From an uncultured Alphaproteobacteria bacterium (GTDB lineage Bacteria > Pseudomonadota > Alphaproteobacteria > RF32 > CAG-239), in contig CAKQMH010000002.1 in NCBI GenBank assembly GCA_934254915.1, positions 62,001 through 126,000 on the forward strand: DNA of 64,000 nucleotides, written 5' to 3'. The notes under the pieces were generated by a model. The model made no database searches and was not told the DNA's origin. It saw only the letters and a list, made by a program, of their open reading frames with translations. Shown here in pieces: positions 17,011 through 25,918 of the stretch. The translations under genes and the position numbers were made by a program. Within the stretch, counting starts at the first letter, position 1. The number at the start of each line of letters is the position of its first letter.

Positions 17011-19282
17011 AAACTCCGTTCCTGTATATTATCGCATTTTGGTTGCCATCGGATTGTCGGTTTTGCTTTGTCCCGACACGGCTGCTTTAGCCAAAGGTGA
17101 AGCTGCCACCGCAGTAAAAAACTTGGCAAAAAGCACTGTTAAAGGTTTTGCCCCGCAACTGGATATGACCGCCGCCGTCCCTTCTGTTGCTGAAAAAGCT
17201 TCATCCAATTCCGAAACATCTGATGAAAGTGAAATTTATTTCAGCGCTGATGAAGTCGAAAACAATCAGGATGACAGCCAGATAACCGCCAACGGCCATG
17301 TCGAAATTATTCGCAATGATATGACGCTTTATGCCGATAAAGTTACCTACAATCAGGAAACCGATATTATAACGGCCGACGGCAACGTCGTCTTGTTGCA
17401 AAAAGACGGTAATGTTGTCTTTTCCGACCATGTCAAACTCACTGACAAAATGACTAAAGGCGAAATGCAAAACATCAAAGTCATTATGCAGGACAAAACG
17501 CGTATGGCCGCCCGCACTTTTCGTCGCGGCAACAAAGATAAAAAAATTATGACCAATGCGGTTTACACTCCTTGTGATGTCTGCCGCGATTCCGACCCGT
17601 TATGGCAAATCAAAGCCACCAAAGTTGAACACAATGCCGAAACCAAAGATATTCATTATCAAAATGCCTTTCTTGAGCTGAAGGGAGTACCGGTTTTATA
17701 TACTCCGTTCCTTTCACATCCTGATCCTACCGTCAAACGCCGTTCCGGCTTTTTGTTCCCTAAAATCAGCAGCAACTCTTACCTCGGCGCCGCTATCCAA
17801 CCCAAATATTTTTGGAACATTTCCGATCAGGAAGATATTTTGTTCAGCCCGATTATCAGCAGCGACAAAGGCGTGGTAGCCTCCGGCGCTTATAACAAAT
17901 ATTTTTATCGCGGCGACTTATCCGCCAGCGGTTCTTACCTTAAAGATCCTGACACCAAACATAACCGCGGTAATTTGTTTTTAACCGGACGTTATGAAGT
18001 TAACGATTATTGGGTTGCCGATACCGATATCAATTATGCCTCCGACAGTGCTTATCTTAAAGATTTGTCGCTTCCCAAAAAAGATGATGCATGGTTGACC
18101 TCACGAGCCAGCCTGCAAGGATTTGACAATCGTAATTATGCCGCGATTGACACCTACTATTACACTTTGCTCAGCTATGATTTACGCCATGCCGACAAAC
18201 CGACTGTTGCCCCGCTGTTTAATTATGAAAACTACAGCGACCCCAACCGCTATGGTGCTTACAGCAAAACTACCCTGAATATGGCATCCGTTACTTGGGA
18301 CGACAGCAACTCGAGCCAGCGCGCCACCATGATAAATTCTTGGAACTTGCCCTACACCAGTCCCTTTGGCGAAAAATATAAAATGGTTGCCTCGGTTAAA
18401 TCAGACTTATACTACGTTGACAATTATCAATATAACAACAATGCTCAGGCTTATGACGGCGCGGTTGCCCGTGTCTTCCCGCAATTAGGCTTGGAGTGGC
18501 GTCTACCTTTTGTCCGCGCCACTGAAGATTCGCGGCAAATCCTTGAGCCGGTAATCGTCGGTGTGGCCGCCCCTAATGGTGATAACAAAATCGAAAAAAT
18601 ACCTAATCAGGACAGTCAGGATGTGGCGTTGGATGATACCAATATTTTGGACCTTGACCGCTATGCCGGATATGACCGTAACGATGACGGCAGCCGCTTA
18701 AGCTACGGACTTAACTGGAGCGCCTATGGCGAAAAATACGGACGCACTTCCGCCTTTTTGGCACAAAGCTATAAATTCAACAAAAGCGAAAGCTTTACCG
18801 ATGCCGAAGGACAGGAAGGCGACTTTACCGATTATGTCGGCCGTATTTATGCCGCACCTAACGAATATTTTGATATGAATTACCGCTTTAAGTTGGATAA
18901 AGACAATTACAAACTAAATTATAGTGAGTTATCTTCCAGTTTCGGACCGCAAATCCTCAAAGCGTATGTCGGTTATATTTATTTCCAAGCCAATGATTCC
19001 GACACCACTTCTTTGGATTACGGCAAGGAACGAAAAGAACTCTATACTTCTTTGAGTGCTATGCTTACCAAAGACTGGTCGGTAAGCATCTATAACCGTC
19101 AGGACTTAACCGATAACGGCGGCTCACTGGAACACGGCGGCACGCTGACTTATGAAGACGAATGTTCGCGTTTTCAGTTTATTGTCAGCAAAGACAATTC
19201 CAGCGACCCCAACTATGAAGGCGATTTTGAAATCAGCTTTGCTTTCTTCCTTAAAACCCTTGGCGGAACCGGAACCAAATAG
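17003..19282 (+). CDS. lptD: LPS-assembly protein LptD
   Basis: Outer-membrane protein that inserts lipopolysaccharide in the outer leaflet with LptE. A signal peptide (residues ~10-30) is followed by an OstA/LptA-like jellyroll (~70-200: IYFSADEVENNQDDSQITANG, LYADKVTYNQETDIITADGNV). The LptD barrel region has the conserved PVLYTPFLSHPDPTVKRRSGFLFP and ends in a Phe/Leu-rich strand. 759 aa fits the alphaproteobacterial family. Cys are few (CDVC near 190), as in the N-terminal disulphide region. Translationally coupled to lptF. Confidence 0.93.
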   Translation: MPKNSVPVYYRILVAIGLSVLLCPDTAALAKGEAATAVKNLAKSTVKGFAPQLDMTAAVPSVAEKASSNSETSDESEIYFSADEVENNQDDSQITANGHVEIIRNDMTLYADKVTYNQETDIITADGNVVLLQKDGNVVFSDHVKLTDKMTKGEMQNIKVIMQDKTRMAARTFRRGNKDKKIMTNAVYTPCDVCRDSDPLWQIKATKVEHNAETKDIHYQNAFLELKGVPVLYTPFLSHPDPTVKRRSGFLFPKISSNSYLGAAIQPKYFWNISDQEDILFSPIISSDKGVVASGAYNKYFYRGDLSASGSYLKDPDTKHNRGNLFLTGRYEVNDYWVADTDINYASDSAYLKDLSLPKKDDAWLTSRASLQGFDNRNYAAIDTYYYTLLSYDLRHADKPTVAPLFNYENYSDPNRYGAYSKTTLNMASVTWDDSNSSQRATMINSWNLPYTSPFGEKYKMVASVKSDLYYVDNYQYNNNAQAYDGAVARVFPQLGLEWRLPFVRATEDSRQILEPVIVGVAAPNGDNKIEKIPNQDSQDVALDDTNILDLDRYAGYDRNDDGSRLSYGLNWSAYGEKYGRTSAFLAQSYKFNKSESFTDAEGQEGDFTDYVGRIYAAPNEYFDMNYRFKLDKDNYKLNYSELSSSFGPQILKAYVGYIYFQANDSDTTSLDYGKERKELYTSLSAMLTKDWSVSIYNRQDLTDNGGSLEHGGTLTYEDECSRFQFIVSKDNSSDPNYEGDFEISFAFFLKTLGGTGTK

Positions 19283-19305
19283 GACTGTTTGGAAAGGAAA
19301 AACAG

Positions 19306-20226
19306 ATGAAAAAACTAACTTCTTTACTGACTTTGCTCCTTGGCTTATTGCTCAGCTTTAATGCTGCGGCAACAACCATGAAAATCGTTGCTCTGGTTAA
19401 TGGCGAAATTATCTCCAATGAAGATATGGACAGCCGACTCAATGCTTTTCTGATGACTACCCGTATTCCATTTAATCCGCAAACCCAAAATATGATTATG
19501 CAGCGTGTTCTGAACTCCGCCATAGATGAAAAAATCAAGCTGCAGGAAGCCGGCAAAAATGGTATCAACATTACTGACGAGGAAGTTAAATCTGCGCTGA
19601 ACCAATATGCCAAAAGCCATAATATCCCTAACGGACAGCTTAATTCCGTACTAAAAGCCTCACACATCAGCCCGTCTGCTTTTGCCGAACAAATGAAATC
19701 CGACTTAGCCTGGCTGCGTGTTGTTCGCAAAAAACACTATGCTGACGGCAGCTTAACGCAAAAAGAAATAAACAAAGCTTTAGCCGAAGCTCAAGCTGAT
19801 TTAACCACCCCCAAATATATGGTATCTGAAATCTTCATCAAAAAAGAAAATGCCCGCAATCTTTCGGAGTTGGTTTATAATCTACGCCACGACAATCGTT
19901 TTGAGCTTTATGCCATGCAGTTTTCGGACAGCGCCAGTGCGGCCAACGGCGGCAACCTTGGTTGGATTAATCAGGGCAAACTACCTTCCGCTCTCGAAAC
20001 CACCCTCAAAAAAATGTCGGTTGGCGAAATCAGCGAGCCGGTAATGGTCGGCGACGGTTATTATATTCTTAAACTGCAGCGCACTTTTGATCCTCAAAAA
20101 GACCAAGCCGAAATTCCGGACGAAAAAACCATTAAAACTTTTTTGGAAAATCAAAAAATGGAGGCTCTGTCCAAACGCCTGCTGCAAGATTTGCGGCAAA
20201 AAGCCGTTATTGAAATTCGAGGTTAA
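19306..20226 (+). CDS. surA: Periplasmic SurA-like peptidyl-prolyl isomerase
   Basis: Chaperone/PPIase for outer-membrane proteins. Signal peptide with cleavage near AAATT (residue ~22), an N-terminal SurA domain (ALVNGEIISNEDMDSRLNAF), then one parvulin domain (~170-265: KYMVSEIFIKKENA, MQFSDSASAANGGNLGWINQGKLP, GEISEPVMVGDGYYILKL). At 306 aa with one parvulin domain it is shorter than the two-domain E. coli SurA, as is usual in Alphaproteobacteria. Lies 23 bases after lptD, after GGAAAGGAAA. Confidence 0.88.
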   Translation: MKKLTSLLTLLLGLLLSFNAAATTMKIVALVNGEIISNEDMDSRLNAFLMTTRIPFNPQTQNMIMQRVLNSAIDEKIKLQEAGKNGINITDEEVKSALNQYAKSHNIPNGQLNSVLKASHISPSAFAEQMKSDLAWLRVVRKKHYADGSLTQKEINKALAEAQADLTTPKYMVSEIFIKKENARNLSELVYNLRHDNRFELYAMQFSDSASAANGGNLGWINQGKLPSALETTLKKMSVGEISEPVMVGDGYYILKLQRTFDPQKDQAEIPDEKTIKTFLENQKMEALSKRLLQDLRQKAVIEIRG

Positions 20227-20228
20227 AT

Positions 20229-21077
20229 ATGGATTTAGCAACGGCGCTCAACCAATTACCCAATCTTCGCACCACGGTCGAAGCTCACGGACTAATGGCT
20301 AAAAAAGCCTTGGGGCAAAACTTTTTGTTGGATGCCAACATCACCGACAAAATTGTCCGTTCCTCGCTTGCCGAGCAAAATTTAAACGACTTCAGCGGCT
20401 GCCATGTATTTGAAATCGGCTGCGGCCCGGGCGGTTTAACTCGTTCGGTTTTGCGAGCTAATCCGCAGCAGTTGACGGTAATTGAAATGGATGAACGCTG
20501 TATCGGCATTATGCAGGAGATTAAAGAAAAAGTCGGCGAACGTTTGCAAATCGTGGAAGGTGACGCGCTTAAATATGACATTGCCGCTTTGCCTTGTCAG
20601 CCCAAGCACCTGATTTCCAATCTGCCTTACAACATATCCGTCCCGCTGCTGACTAAATGGCTCAGTGAGATAACCGCTTATCAAAGTTTGACCCTGATGT
20701 TTCAAAAAGAAGTAGCCGATCGGATTCTTGCTCCGACAAGCTGTAAAGATTACGGGCGCCTGTCGGTTTTAGCACAGTTGCAGTGCCACATTACTCGTCT
20801 TTTTGATTTAAATCCGAATTGTTTTGTTCCTGCCCCCAAAATCTGGTCCAGTGTCTTACTTTTTCAGCCGCTGGCCCAGCCTTCATCCGTTGCCCAAATC
20901 AGCAAACTGGAAAAACTGACCGCTGCTGCTTTTGCCCAGCGCCGCAAAATGATTCGCCAAAGCTTAAAAAACATACCTGACTTGGAATCAAAGTGCGCCG
21001 CAGTCGGCATTGCTCCGACTTATCGCCCTGAACAAATCACCCCGCAACAGTTTTTACAATTATCAGAAATCGCTTAA
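20229..21077 (+). CDS. rsmA: 16S rRNA dimethyladenosine transferase RsmA (KsgA)
   Basis: SAM-dependent enzyme that dimethylates two adjacent adenosines near the 3' end of 16S rRNA. KKALGQNFLLD is the N-terminal signature, VFEIGCGPGGLT is SAM motif I, NLPYNIS is the catalytic motif IV, and FVPAPKIWSSV is the family signature (Lys-Ile replaces the usual Lys-Val). 282 aa fits. It starts 2 bases after surA. pdxA, which often sits between surA and rsmA, is absent here. Confidence 0.95.
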   Translation: MDLATALNQLPNLRTTVEAHGLMAKKALGQNFLLDANITDKIVRSSLAEQNLNDFSGCHVFEIGCGPGGLTRSVLRANPQQLTVIEMDERCIGIMQEIKEKVGERLQIVEGDALKYDIAALPCQPKHLISNLPYNISVPLLTKWLSEITAYQSLTLMFQKEVADRILAPTSCKDYGRLSVLAQLQCHITRLFDLNPNCFVPAPKIWSSVLLFQPLAQPSSVAQISKLEKLTAAAFAQRRKMIRQSLKNIPDLESKCAAVGIAPTYRPEQITPQQFLQLSEIA

Positions 21078-21079
21078 TT

Positions 21080-21128
21080 TTGACAAAATCGATTTTTTTG
21101 TTGATTTTTTCATCAAAGCTGTTATGAC
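21080..21128 (+). promoter_or_regulatory. Candidate promoter region for the tandem-repeat protein
   Basis: Two TTGAC/TTGAT boxes (TTGACA 21080-21085; TTGATT 21101-21106) precede TATGAC (21123-21128) at a 16-base spacing from the second. AT-rich tract otherwise. No clear Shine-Dalgarno follows. Confidence 0.3.
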
Positions 21129-21160
21129 TAAACCATAAACACTATTATTAATTAAATTAA

Positions 21161-21685
21161 ATGAGTATGGAACTGAAAAGAATTAACAGCAAAAAAGAAG
21201 CTATTGAAGCTTTTATTGATGCATATGGTAGTCTTGCCCGCGCTTTGAATCCCTGCGCTCCTTCCTATGACGGATATGACTTTGTAAAATATCGTATCTC
21301 TATCAAAGGATGTGAACCTTTTGTTGCTTATGTCGCTCACAATGAGGATTGCAACACTTCGTTCGTTGTTCCGGTCGACGGCTCAGAACCAAGTATCCAG
21401 GATTTCGACCACATCGAAATCATCCGCAAAGTAAACACCCCTAAACAAGCCGTGGATGCTTTTATGCTGGAATTTGGCAGCCTTGCCCGTGCTTTGAACC
21501 CTTGCGCCCCGGCTTATGACGGCTATCGGTTCGAAAAGAAAAAAATCTCCTACAACGGTGACACTTTCAAGGCTTTTATCGCCTCTGACACCGCTAAAAA
21601 GACAATGTTTATCGTCCCTTGCGGCGGTAGCACTCCGGAGATTGCCGACTTCGATGACGTAAAAATCATTGAAAAGAAAAAGTAA
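21161..21685 (+). CDS. Unrecognised protein of two tandem ~80-residue repeats
   Basis: I do not recognise the family. Residues ~13-87 and ~95-170 are two copies of one module. Each starts EAF/DAF, then carries the nearly invariant GSLARALNPCAPxYDGYxF, a KxISxxG strand, an FxAxxA stretch, FxVPxxGSxPxIxDFDxxxIIxK. No signal peptide or membrane segment, so probably cytosolic. The conserved Cys in each NPCAP and the shared Tyr-Asp-Gly-Tyr suggest a binding or catalytic motif kept in both halves. Monocistronic, between an upstream AT-rich promoter region and a terminator. Confidence 0.75.
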   Translation: MSMELKRINSKKEAIEAFIDAYGSLARALNPCAPSYDGYDFVKYRISIKGCEPFVAYVAHNEDCNTSFVVPVDGSEPSIQDFDHIEIIRKVNTPKQAVDAFMLEFGSLARALNPCAPAYDGYRFEKKKISYNGDTFKAFIASDTAKKTMFIVPCGGSTPEIADFDDVKIIEKKK

Positions 21686-21689
21686 ATGT

Positions 21690-21747
21690 TAAGCCCTGAT
21701 TTTGAGTCTTCCTCTGCGTGGATTCAAATGAGGGGCTTTACTTTTTT
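21690..21747. terminator. Bidirectional terminator
   Basis: AAGCCCTGATTTTGAGTC pairs imperfectly with GATTCAAATGAGGGGCTT and is followed by ACTTTTTT. It separates the tandem-repeat gene from convergent xerD and overlaps the end of xerD. Confidence 0.6.
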
Positions 21748-22664
21748 AAATTATTTTCGCGATTCGCCAGCGGATGTTTTTGCTGTATTTTTTGTATTAA
21801 TGCTTCTGATATAATGTGCGTATAAATTTCGGTAGTGGCAATATTTTCATGCCCCAACATTTTTTGCACCGAACGCAAATCCGCCTCATTGTTCAACAAA
21901 TGAGTGGCAAAAGAATGACGCAAAACGTGTGGTGAAATTCTCGACGGAGATATTCCGGCCTTAACCGCAACTTCCTTCAGTGCCTTATAAAAACCATCGC
22001 GCGTAATATGCCCCAAGGAAGACTGCGGCGACGGAAACAGCCAAACCGACTTGCGACCGCCGCGAATAAAATCATCGCGATAACTTAAATAGTCAAATAT
22101 CGCTTTAATCGCTTTATCCGCAACCGGAATTATCCGTTCTTTGCTGCCTTTACCGCGTACCAAAATTTGTTTTCTATCAAAATTAATACAATTTTCCGGC
22201 AACCCGACCAGCTCTGACACCCGTAGCCCGCAGGCATACATCAGTTCCAGCATTACCGCCATTCGCCGATGATGAATATTTGAACTGCCATTCGCCGCAT
22301 TGATTAAATCTTGCGTTTCCTGCTCCGTCAAAAACTTCGGCAGCGGTTTTTCTTGTTTGGGTATTATCAACTCGGCCGCCGGATTGGTTTTTATCTCTTT
22401 TTCGGTATAAAGAAATTTGAAAAAATCGCGAACTGCCGAAATTTTGCGCGCCACGGATTTAGCCGCATATTTCTTACGGCTTAATTCTTGAACATAGTCT
22501 GCCATATCATCCGGCGCATAATCCTGCCAATCTTTCCCGCCGATAGCCGCAAACTGTTCCACATCACGTCGATAAGCCGCAACCGTATTCTGAGCTGCTC
22601 CGGTCTCAGCCACCAGCATACTCAAAAAAGCCTCAATCAAGTCACGCTTTTTCATGACCGTCAT
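21738..22664 (-). CDS. xerD: Tyrosine recombinase XerD
   Basis: Site-specific recombinase for chromosome dimer resolution at dif. SAM-like N-terminal core-binding domain (1-100), catalytic domain with Arg in ACGLRVSEL, Lys in GKGSKERIIP, HVLRHSFATHLL, LGHENI and nucleophile Tyr in TTEIYTH. The ending IYTHIISEALIQKIQQKHPLA matches XerD (HVATERL...HHPRA) better than XerC. 308 aa with MTVM start, or 305 from the next Met. It begins 3 bases after a 44-residue membrane protein. Confidence 0.87.
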   Translation of the reverse strand: MTVMKKRDLIEAFLSMLVAETGAAQNTVAAYRRDVEQFAAIGGKDWQDYAPDDMADYVQELSRKKYAAKSVARKISAVRDFFKFLYTEKEIKTNPAAELIIPKQEKPLPKFLTEQETQDLINAANGSSNIHHRRMAVMLELMYACGLRVSELVGLPENCINFDRKQILVRGKGSKERIIPVADKAIKAIFDYLSYRDDFIRGGRKSVWLFPSPQSSLGHITRDGFYKALKEVAVKAGISPSRISPHVLRHSFATHLLNNEADLRSVQKMLGHENIATTEIYTHIISEALIQKIQQKHPLANRENNLKK

Positions 22665-22667
22665 CGT

Positions 22668-22802
22668 CTAAAATTTAACCGGAATATCCTGCTCCACATG
22701 CTGAGTTTCCATCGGCACTTCATGCATAACCACAAAAGCCGCCGCCGCTAAAATTACCAATCCGATAACATAATAAACCAGATTCGATTTTTTTTGACGC
22801 AT
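22668..22802 (-). CDS. Small single-pass membrane protein upstream of xerD
   Basis: A 44-residue frame: basic start MRQKKSN, one hydrophobic helix (YYVIGLVILAAAAFVVM), then a polar tail ending DIPVKF. GAGGGG 7 bases before the ATG is a strong ribosome site. Its stop lies 3 bases before xerD, so it is co-transcribed and probably translationally coupled. Function unknown. Confidence 0.65.
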   Translation of the reverse strand: MRQKKSNLVYYVIGLVILAAAAFVVMHEVPMETQHVEQDIPVKF

Positions 22803-22887
22803 TGTTATTCCCCTCAAAAAAATTATTGCTAAAAACAAATGTTATTATATAGTTAGCATAAGAAATTTGAAAGAAATATTAAAATTT

Positions 22888-23430
22888 ATGTTGAATACCA
22901 ATAAAATCATTTTGCTCGTAGGCCTTATGGGCAGCGGCAAAACCAGTGTCGGCAAGCGGCTGGCCAAAAAACTTAACTTGCCTTTTGTAGACGGCGACCA
23001 AGAAGTTGAAAAAGCGGCCGGTTTATCTTTAATTGACTTGCTTAAATGTTTCGGGGTTGAAGAATACCGCGCCGGCGAAGCTCGTGTTATGAAACGCCTG
23101 CTTCAGGGTGAGGCTTGCGTTTTAGCTTCCGGCGGCGGCTCTTTTGTCGCGGAACAAACCCGCCGGTATGCCAAAGAAAATGCTATCACCATCTGGCTCA
23201 AAGCTGATATTGATGTTCTTTACCACCGCACCGCCGGACGCAAACACCGTCCATTTTTGCGCGGCAGCGATGACCAACTCAAAAACAAACTTGAAAAATA
23301 TATTCACGATGAATACCCCTACTATTCTGAGGCTGACATTGTGGTTGAAACCAAAGAAGAACAGGTCGACGTCACCGTCAATCGGGTAGTAGACGCCATT
23401 GCAAAATTTTTAGCACCGGCTAAGGCTTAA
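22888..23430 (+). CDS. aroK: Shikimate kinase
   Basis: Phosphorylates shikimate in aromatic amino-acid synthesis. Walker A GLMGSGKTSVGKRLA, the shikimate-binding DGDQEVEKAAG, LASGGGSF (Walker B-like), and the LID Arg in RKHRPFLRG. ATG 22888 gives 180 aa; a TTG seven codons upstream is possible. aroB, its usual partner, does not follow. The stop overlaps the convergent ADP-kinase gene by four bases. Confidence 0.92.
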   Translation: MLNTNKIILLVGLMGSGKTSVGKRLAKKLNLPFVDGDQEVEKAAGLSLIDLLKCFGVEEYRAGEARVMKRLLQGEACVLASGGGSFVAEQTRRYAKENAITIWLKADIDVLYHRTAGRKHRPFLRGSDDQLKNKLEKYIHDEYPYYSEADIVVETKEEQVDVTVNRVVDAIAKFLAPAKA

Positions 23431-24821
23431 GCGGCCATTGCTCCGATTAGCGATACCGAAGAAATTGTATCGCCCATACCCACCAGTGTAACCGGCTTAG
23501 CAATCAAAATTGTAGGTACGGCAATTATATCAAAATCAAGATAACTGCCGATTCCCTCGTCTATAAAATTATCATCGCCGATATATCCGCCGACAGCCTG
23601 CAACGCCTCTAACCCTTCAGTGCAGACATCACGACCGTTTGCCCACAATAACTTATCGTGGTTATCCAAACTTCCCGTACCGGCTTTGCCGGCGGCAACC
23701 ATTGCCGCCAAACACATGCCATCACGATTCTGTTGCGGTGAAAGGCGGAAATTTTTGTTTTGTATCGTCAAATACATTCCGAACATATGTAACTGAATCC
23801 GTGCACATTTAACTTTTTGTTTGATTTTAAGCACTGCCTCCAACAAATTAACTGCACTGGTATCAGCCTCGCAAATAGCCGCCAAATCATCTTCGCCGAT
23901 AACCTGCAAAACCTCTATTGCCTCTCGTTCATTAAGCCCGATTGAATCAGCCTGTGAGGCTATTTTTTCCACAATTGCCTGCCGCACAAGTTTATCTTGA
24001 GTCGATGCTACTTCCAGATGAATTAATGCCCCGTCGTTCTGCCAGCGTTTTATAACCGGTGCTGATCCTTCAACCAGCGACACTCCGTCATTTTCTGCCG
24101 TCAGGGCATGATAACCCGACAACACTACGGCATTGACCGGATGCTGATTTAAATAGGCGGTAAAGTTTTCATCCATAACCAAGCGGGAATTAAGCGGATC
24201 ATAGGTTGCAATAAATCGATTCGCTTTTGGACAGGTTATTTTATGCTCACCCAATTCAAAACTGTCGCCGCGGTTAAATTCAATAATCCAGTGGATTAAC
24301 GGCACATCGGTTGCGCGGTTTATTTTATGTGCTTTTTGCGGCATACCGTTTTCATCAAACGACAACAGATTACCCAAATCAGCAAACAACTTAGCTTGTT
24401 GTTCCGGCAGCGAACTGCAATGATTATAAACTTTTTTAACCCCACAAACCGCCATCGCATTAGCCACAATTCCGCCTTGCCCGCCCATTTGCAAACGATC
24501 AAAGCCTATGTTTTTTACCATCCAGTCAAAAACTTTTTTATACGCCAGCCATTCTTCGGCGATTCCTTTACTGAAACAGCGAAAAGCGCCTTTTACAAAA
24601 TCTTGCGGCGTTTGCAGATAATGATGTTCGGGATTATTAAGTTCTTCCCACTCAACACCCAAATCCGCCGCTATGCGCGCCAAAGTTTTACCGCTTATCT
24701 TTAATACCGCGTCAATATTGGTGTTAAAAGCCGTTGCCACGGATTCCACCTTTGCCATTTGCGCTAAAACCTCAGCCGTTCCGGAGTAATGACGATTCCA
24801 GATTTTTATTTTTTCCAACAT
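23427..24821 (-). CDS. ADP-dependent glucokinase/phosphofructokinase family protein
   Basis: Ribokinase-fold sugar kinase using ADP as phosphoryl donor, a family best known from Thermococcales and animal ADPGK. Seen motifs: NTNIDAV (N-terminal sugar contact), QMGGQGGIVANAMA (the GGQAGIMAN-type loop), LPEQQAKLF, VVLSGYHAL, HLEVAST, and the catalytic GMGDTISS near the C-terminus. 464 aa matches the family. It follows the Mic60 gene by 9 bases on the same strand. Glucokinase or phosphofructokinase activity cannot be separated by eye. An ADP-dependent kinase is unusual in an alphaproteobacterium. Confidence 0.82.
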   Translation of the reverse strand: MLEKIKIWNRHYSGTAEVLAQMAKVESVATAFNTNIDAVLKISGKTLARIAADLGVEWEELNNPEHHYLQTPQDFVKGAFRCFSKGIAEEWLAYKKVFDWMVKNIGFDRLQMGGQGGIVANAMAVCGVKKVYNHCSSLPEQQAKLFADLGNLLSFDENGMPQKAHKINRATDVPLIHWIIEFNRGDSFELGEHKITCPKANRFIATYDPLNSRLVMDENFTAYLNQHPVNAVVLSGYHALTAENDGVSLVEGSAPVIKRWQNDGALIHLEVASTQDKLVRQAIVEKIASQADSIGLNEREAIEVLQVIGEDDLAAICEADTSAVNLLEAVLKIKQKVKCARIQLHMFGMYLTIQNKNFRLSPQQNRDGMCLAAMVAAGKAGTGSLDNHDKLLWANGRDVCTEGLEALQAVGGYIGDDNFIDEGIGSYLDFDIIAVPTILIAKPVTLVGMGDTISSVSLIGAMAA

Positions 24822-24830
24822 CTGCTTCTC

Positions 24831-25811
24831 TTATTTTTTCTGTGTGGTATTGCGAATAAAATTAACCTTCATCAACGCCATTGAGCTGGCTGAAATTTTG
24901 GTAACTGCTTGATTAAAATCCAGATAATTCTGCACTTGTTGCTGCCATTTTTGCAGATTTTCATTTTGCATCAATTCGGCATTTGACTTGCGGTTAAGCT
25001 CCCGCAAAACCGCTTTAAAGTTTTCATCAGCGGTCAATTGTTTAATCTTTTCCAAACCGCTGTCCGCCGTAAACTGCGGCGCATCTTCCTTCACCCGTTT
25101 GATTTGCACAATTTCGCTGAGTTTCGAATTAAGACGATCCTTCCAGCTTTTTTCAAATTCGGCTTTTTGGACTTTAAGCATCTGCGCATAAATTTTGCCA
25201 AACTCTTTTTGCAAATCAGCCGGCGCAATGATTCCTTCCGGAGCTAATTTCACAATCTGCGCAATCGGTTCTTTGAACTTAATATCCGATTGTGCAATCT
25301 GTTGCAAAACTTCAGCTTCGTACTCAAATTGCCCGCCGCGTTCCGCCGCATCTTTTACCAACATGGTCGCTGTCAAAATCAAAGCTCCCTCGTCTGTAAC
25401 TTTTGCCATTGTATCGACTTTTTCTTCCAATTTATCGGTACGCATAATCAAACCCAAAACCGTTTTGACATCAGCCTTGGAATCAATCACATTCAAATTT
25501 GTTTTTTCAATTGCCGCCACTTTTTCCTGCATTTCGCTATAATCTTGATTATTATTCTGCATTTCGGCTACATAATTTAACCGGCTTTCCAAATCTTTGA
25601 TTTTATTTTCCAACGAACTGATCTGCTGCTGATACTCATCGGTATGCCAAGATGACCACATTTTTCTTATCTGTGCTAACACCTGCGGATTTTTCCAAAC
25701 TCCGTAACCGGCAGCCGCCACCACGACAACCGCAATAAGTTTTGCCGTCAGATGACGGTTTTTCTTTTCTTGTTTTGGTGTTGTAATCTCTATTTCTTTG
25801 GTTTTAACCAT
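24831..25811 (-). CDS. Mitofilin/Mic60-like inner-membrane protein
   Basis: Architecture: short cytoplasmic N-terminus, one transmembrane helix (~25-45, LIAVVVVAAAGYGVW), a coiled coil (~60-110), then a helical C-terminal region (~150-320) as in alphaproteobacterial COG4223/Mic60. Mitochondrial Mic60 shapes cristae, and bacterial homologues act in membrane curvature and envelope contacts. Adjacency to tsaD (divergent) agrees with the usual alphaproteobacterial location, although heme genes that often accompany it are absent. ATG follows AAAGGATTAG. 326 aa. Confidence 0.72.
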   Translation of the reverse strand: MVKTKEIEITTPKQEKKNRHLTAKLIAVVVVAAAGYGVWKNPQVLAQIRKMWSSWHTDEYQQQISSLENKIKDLESRLNYVAEMQNNNQDYSEMQEKVAAIEKTNLNVIDSKADVKTVLGLIMRTDKLEEKVDTMAKVTDEGALILTATMLVKDAAERGGQFEYEAEVLQQIAQSDIKFKEPIAQIVKLAPEGIIAPADLQKEFGKIYAQMLKVQKAEFEKSWKDRLNSKLSEIVQIKRVKEDAPQFTADSGLEKIKQLTADENFKAVLRELNRKSNAELMQNENLQKWQQQVQNYLDFNQAVTKISASSMALMKVNFIRNTTQKK

Positions 25812-25836
25812 TTTACTAATCCTTTGCAGTAAATTC

Positions 25837-25867
25837 TTGGCATTAAACTTTTTCTAGTGTATATAAT
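25837..25867 (+). promoter_or_regulatory. Candidate tsaD promoter
   Basis: TTGGCA (25837-25842) and TATAAT (25862-25867) are separated by 19 bases. AAGGAAAT precedes the tsaD ATG. Confidence 0.4.
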
Positions 25868-25918
25868 ATAAAAAAAACTGCAATAAATATATGCACTAAT
25901 TAAACACAAAGGAAATCC

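Noticed and set aside
22488..22751. 87-residue plus-strand ORF opposite xerD and the small membrane gene
   Set aside because: Shadow of the minus-strand genes that have clear starts and motifs.
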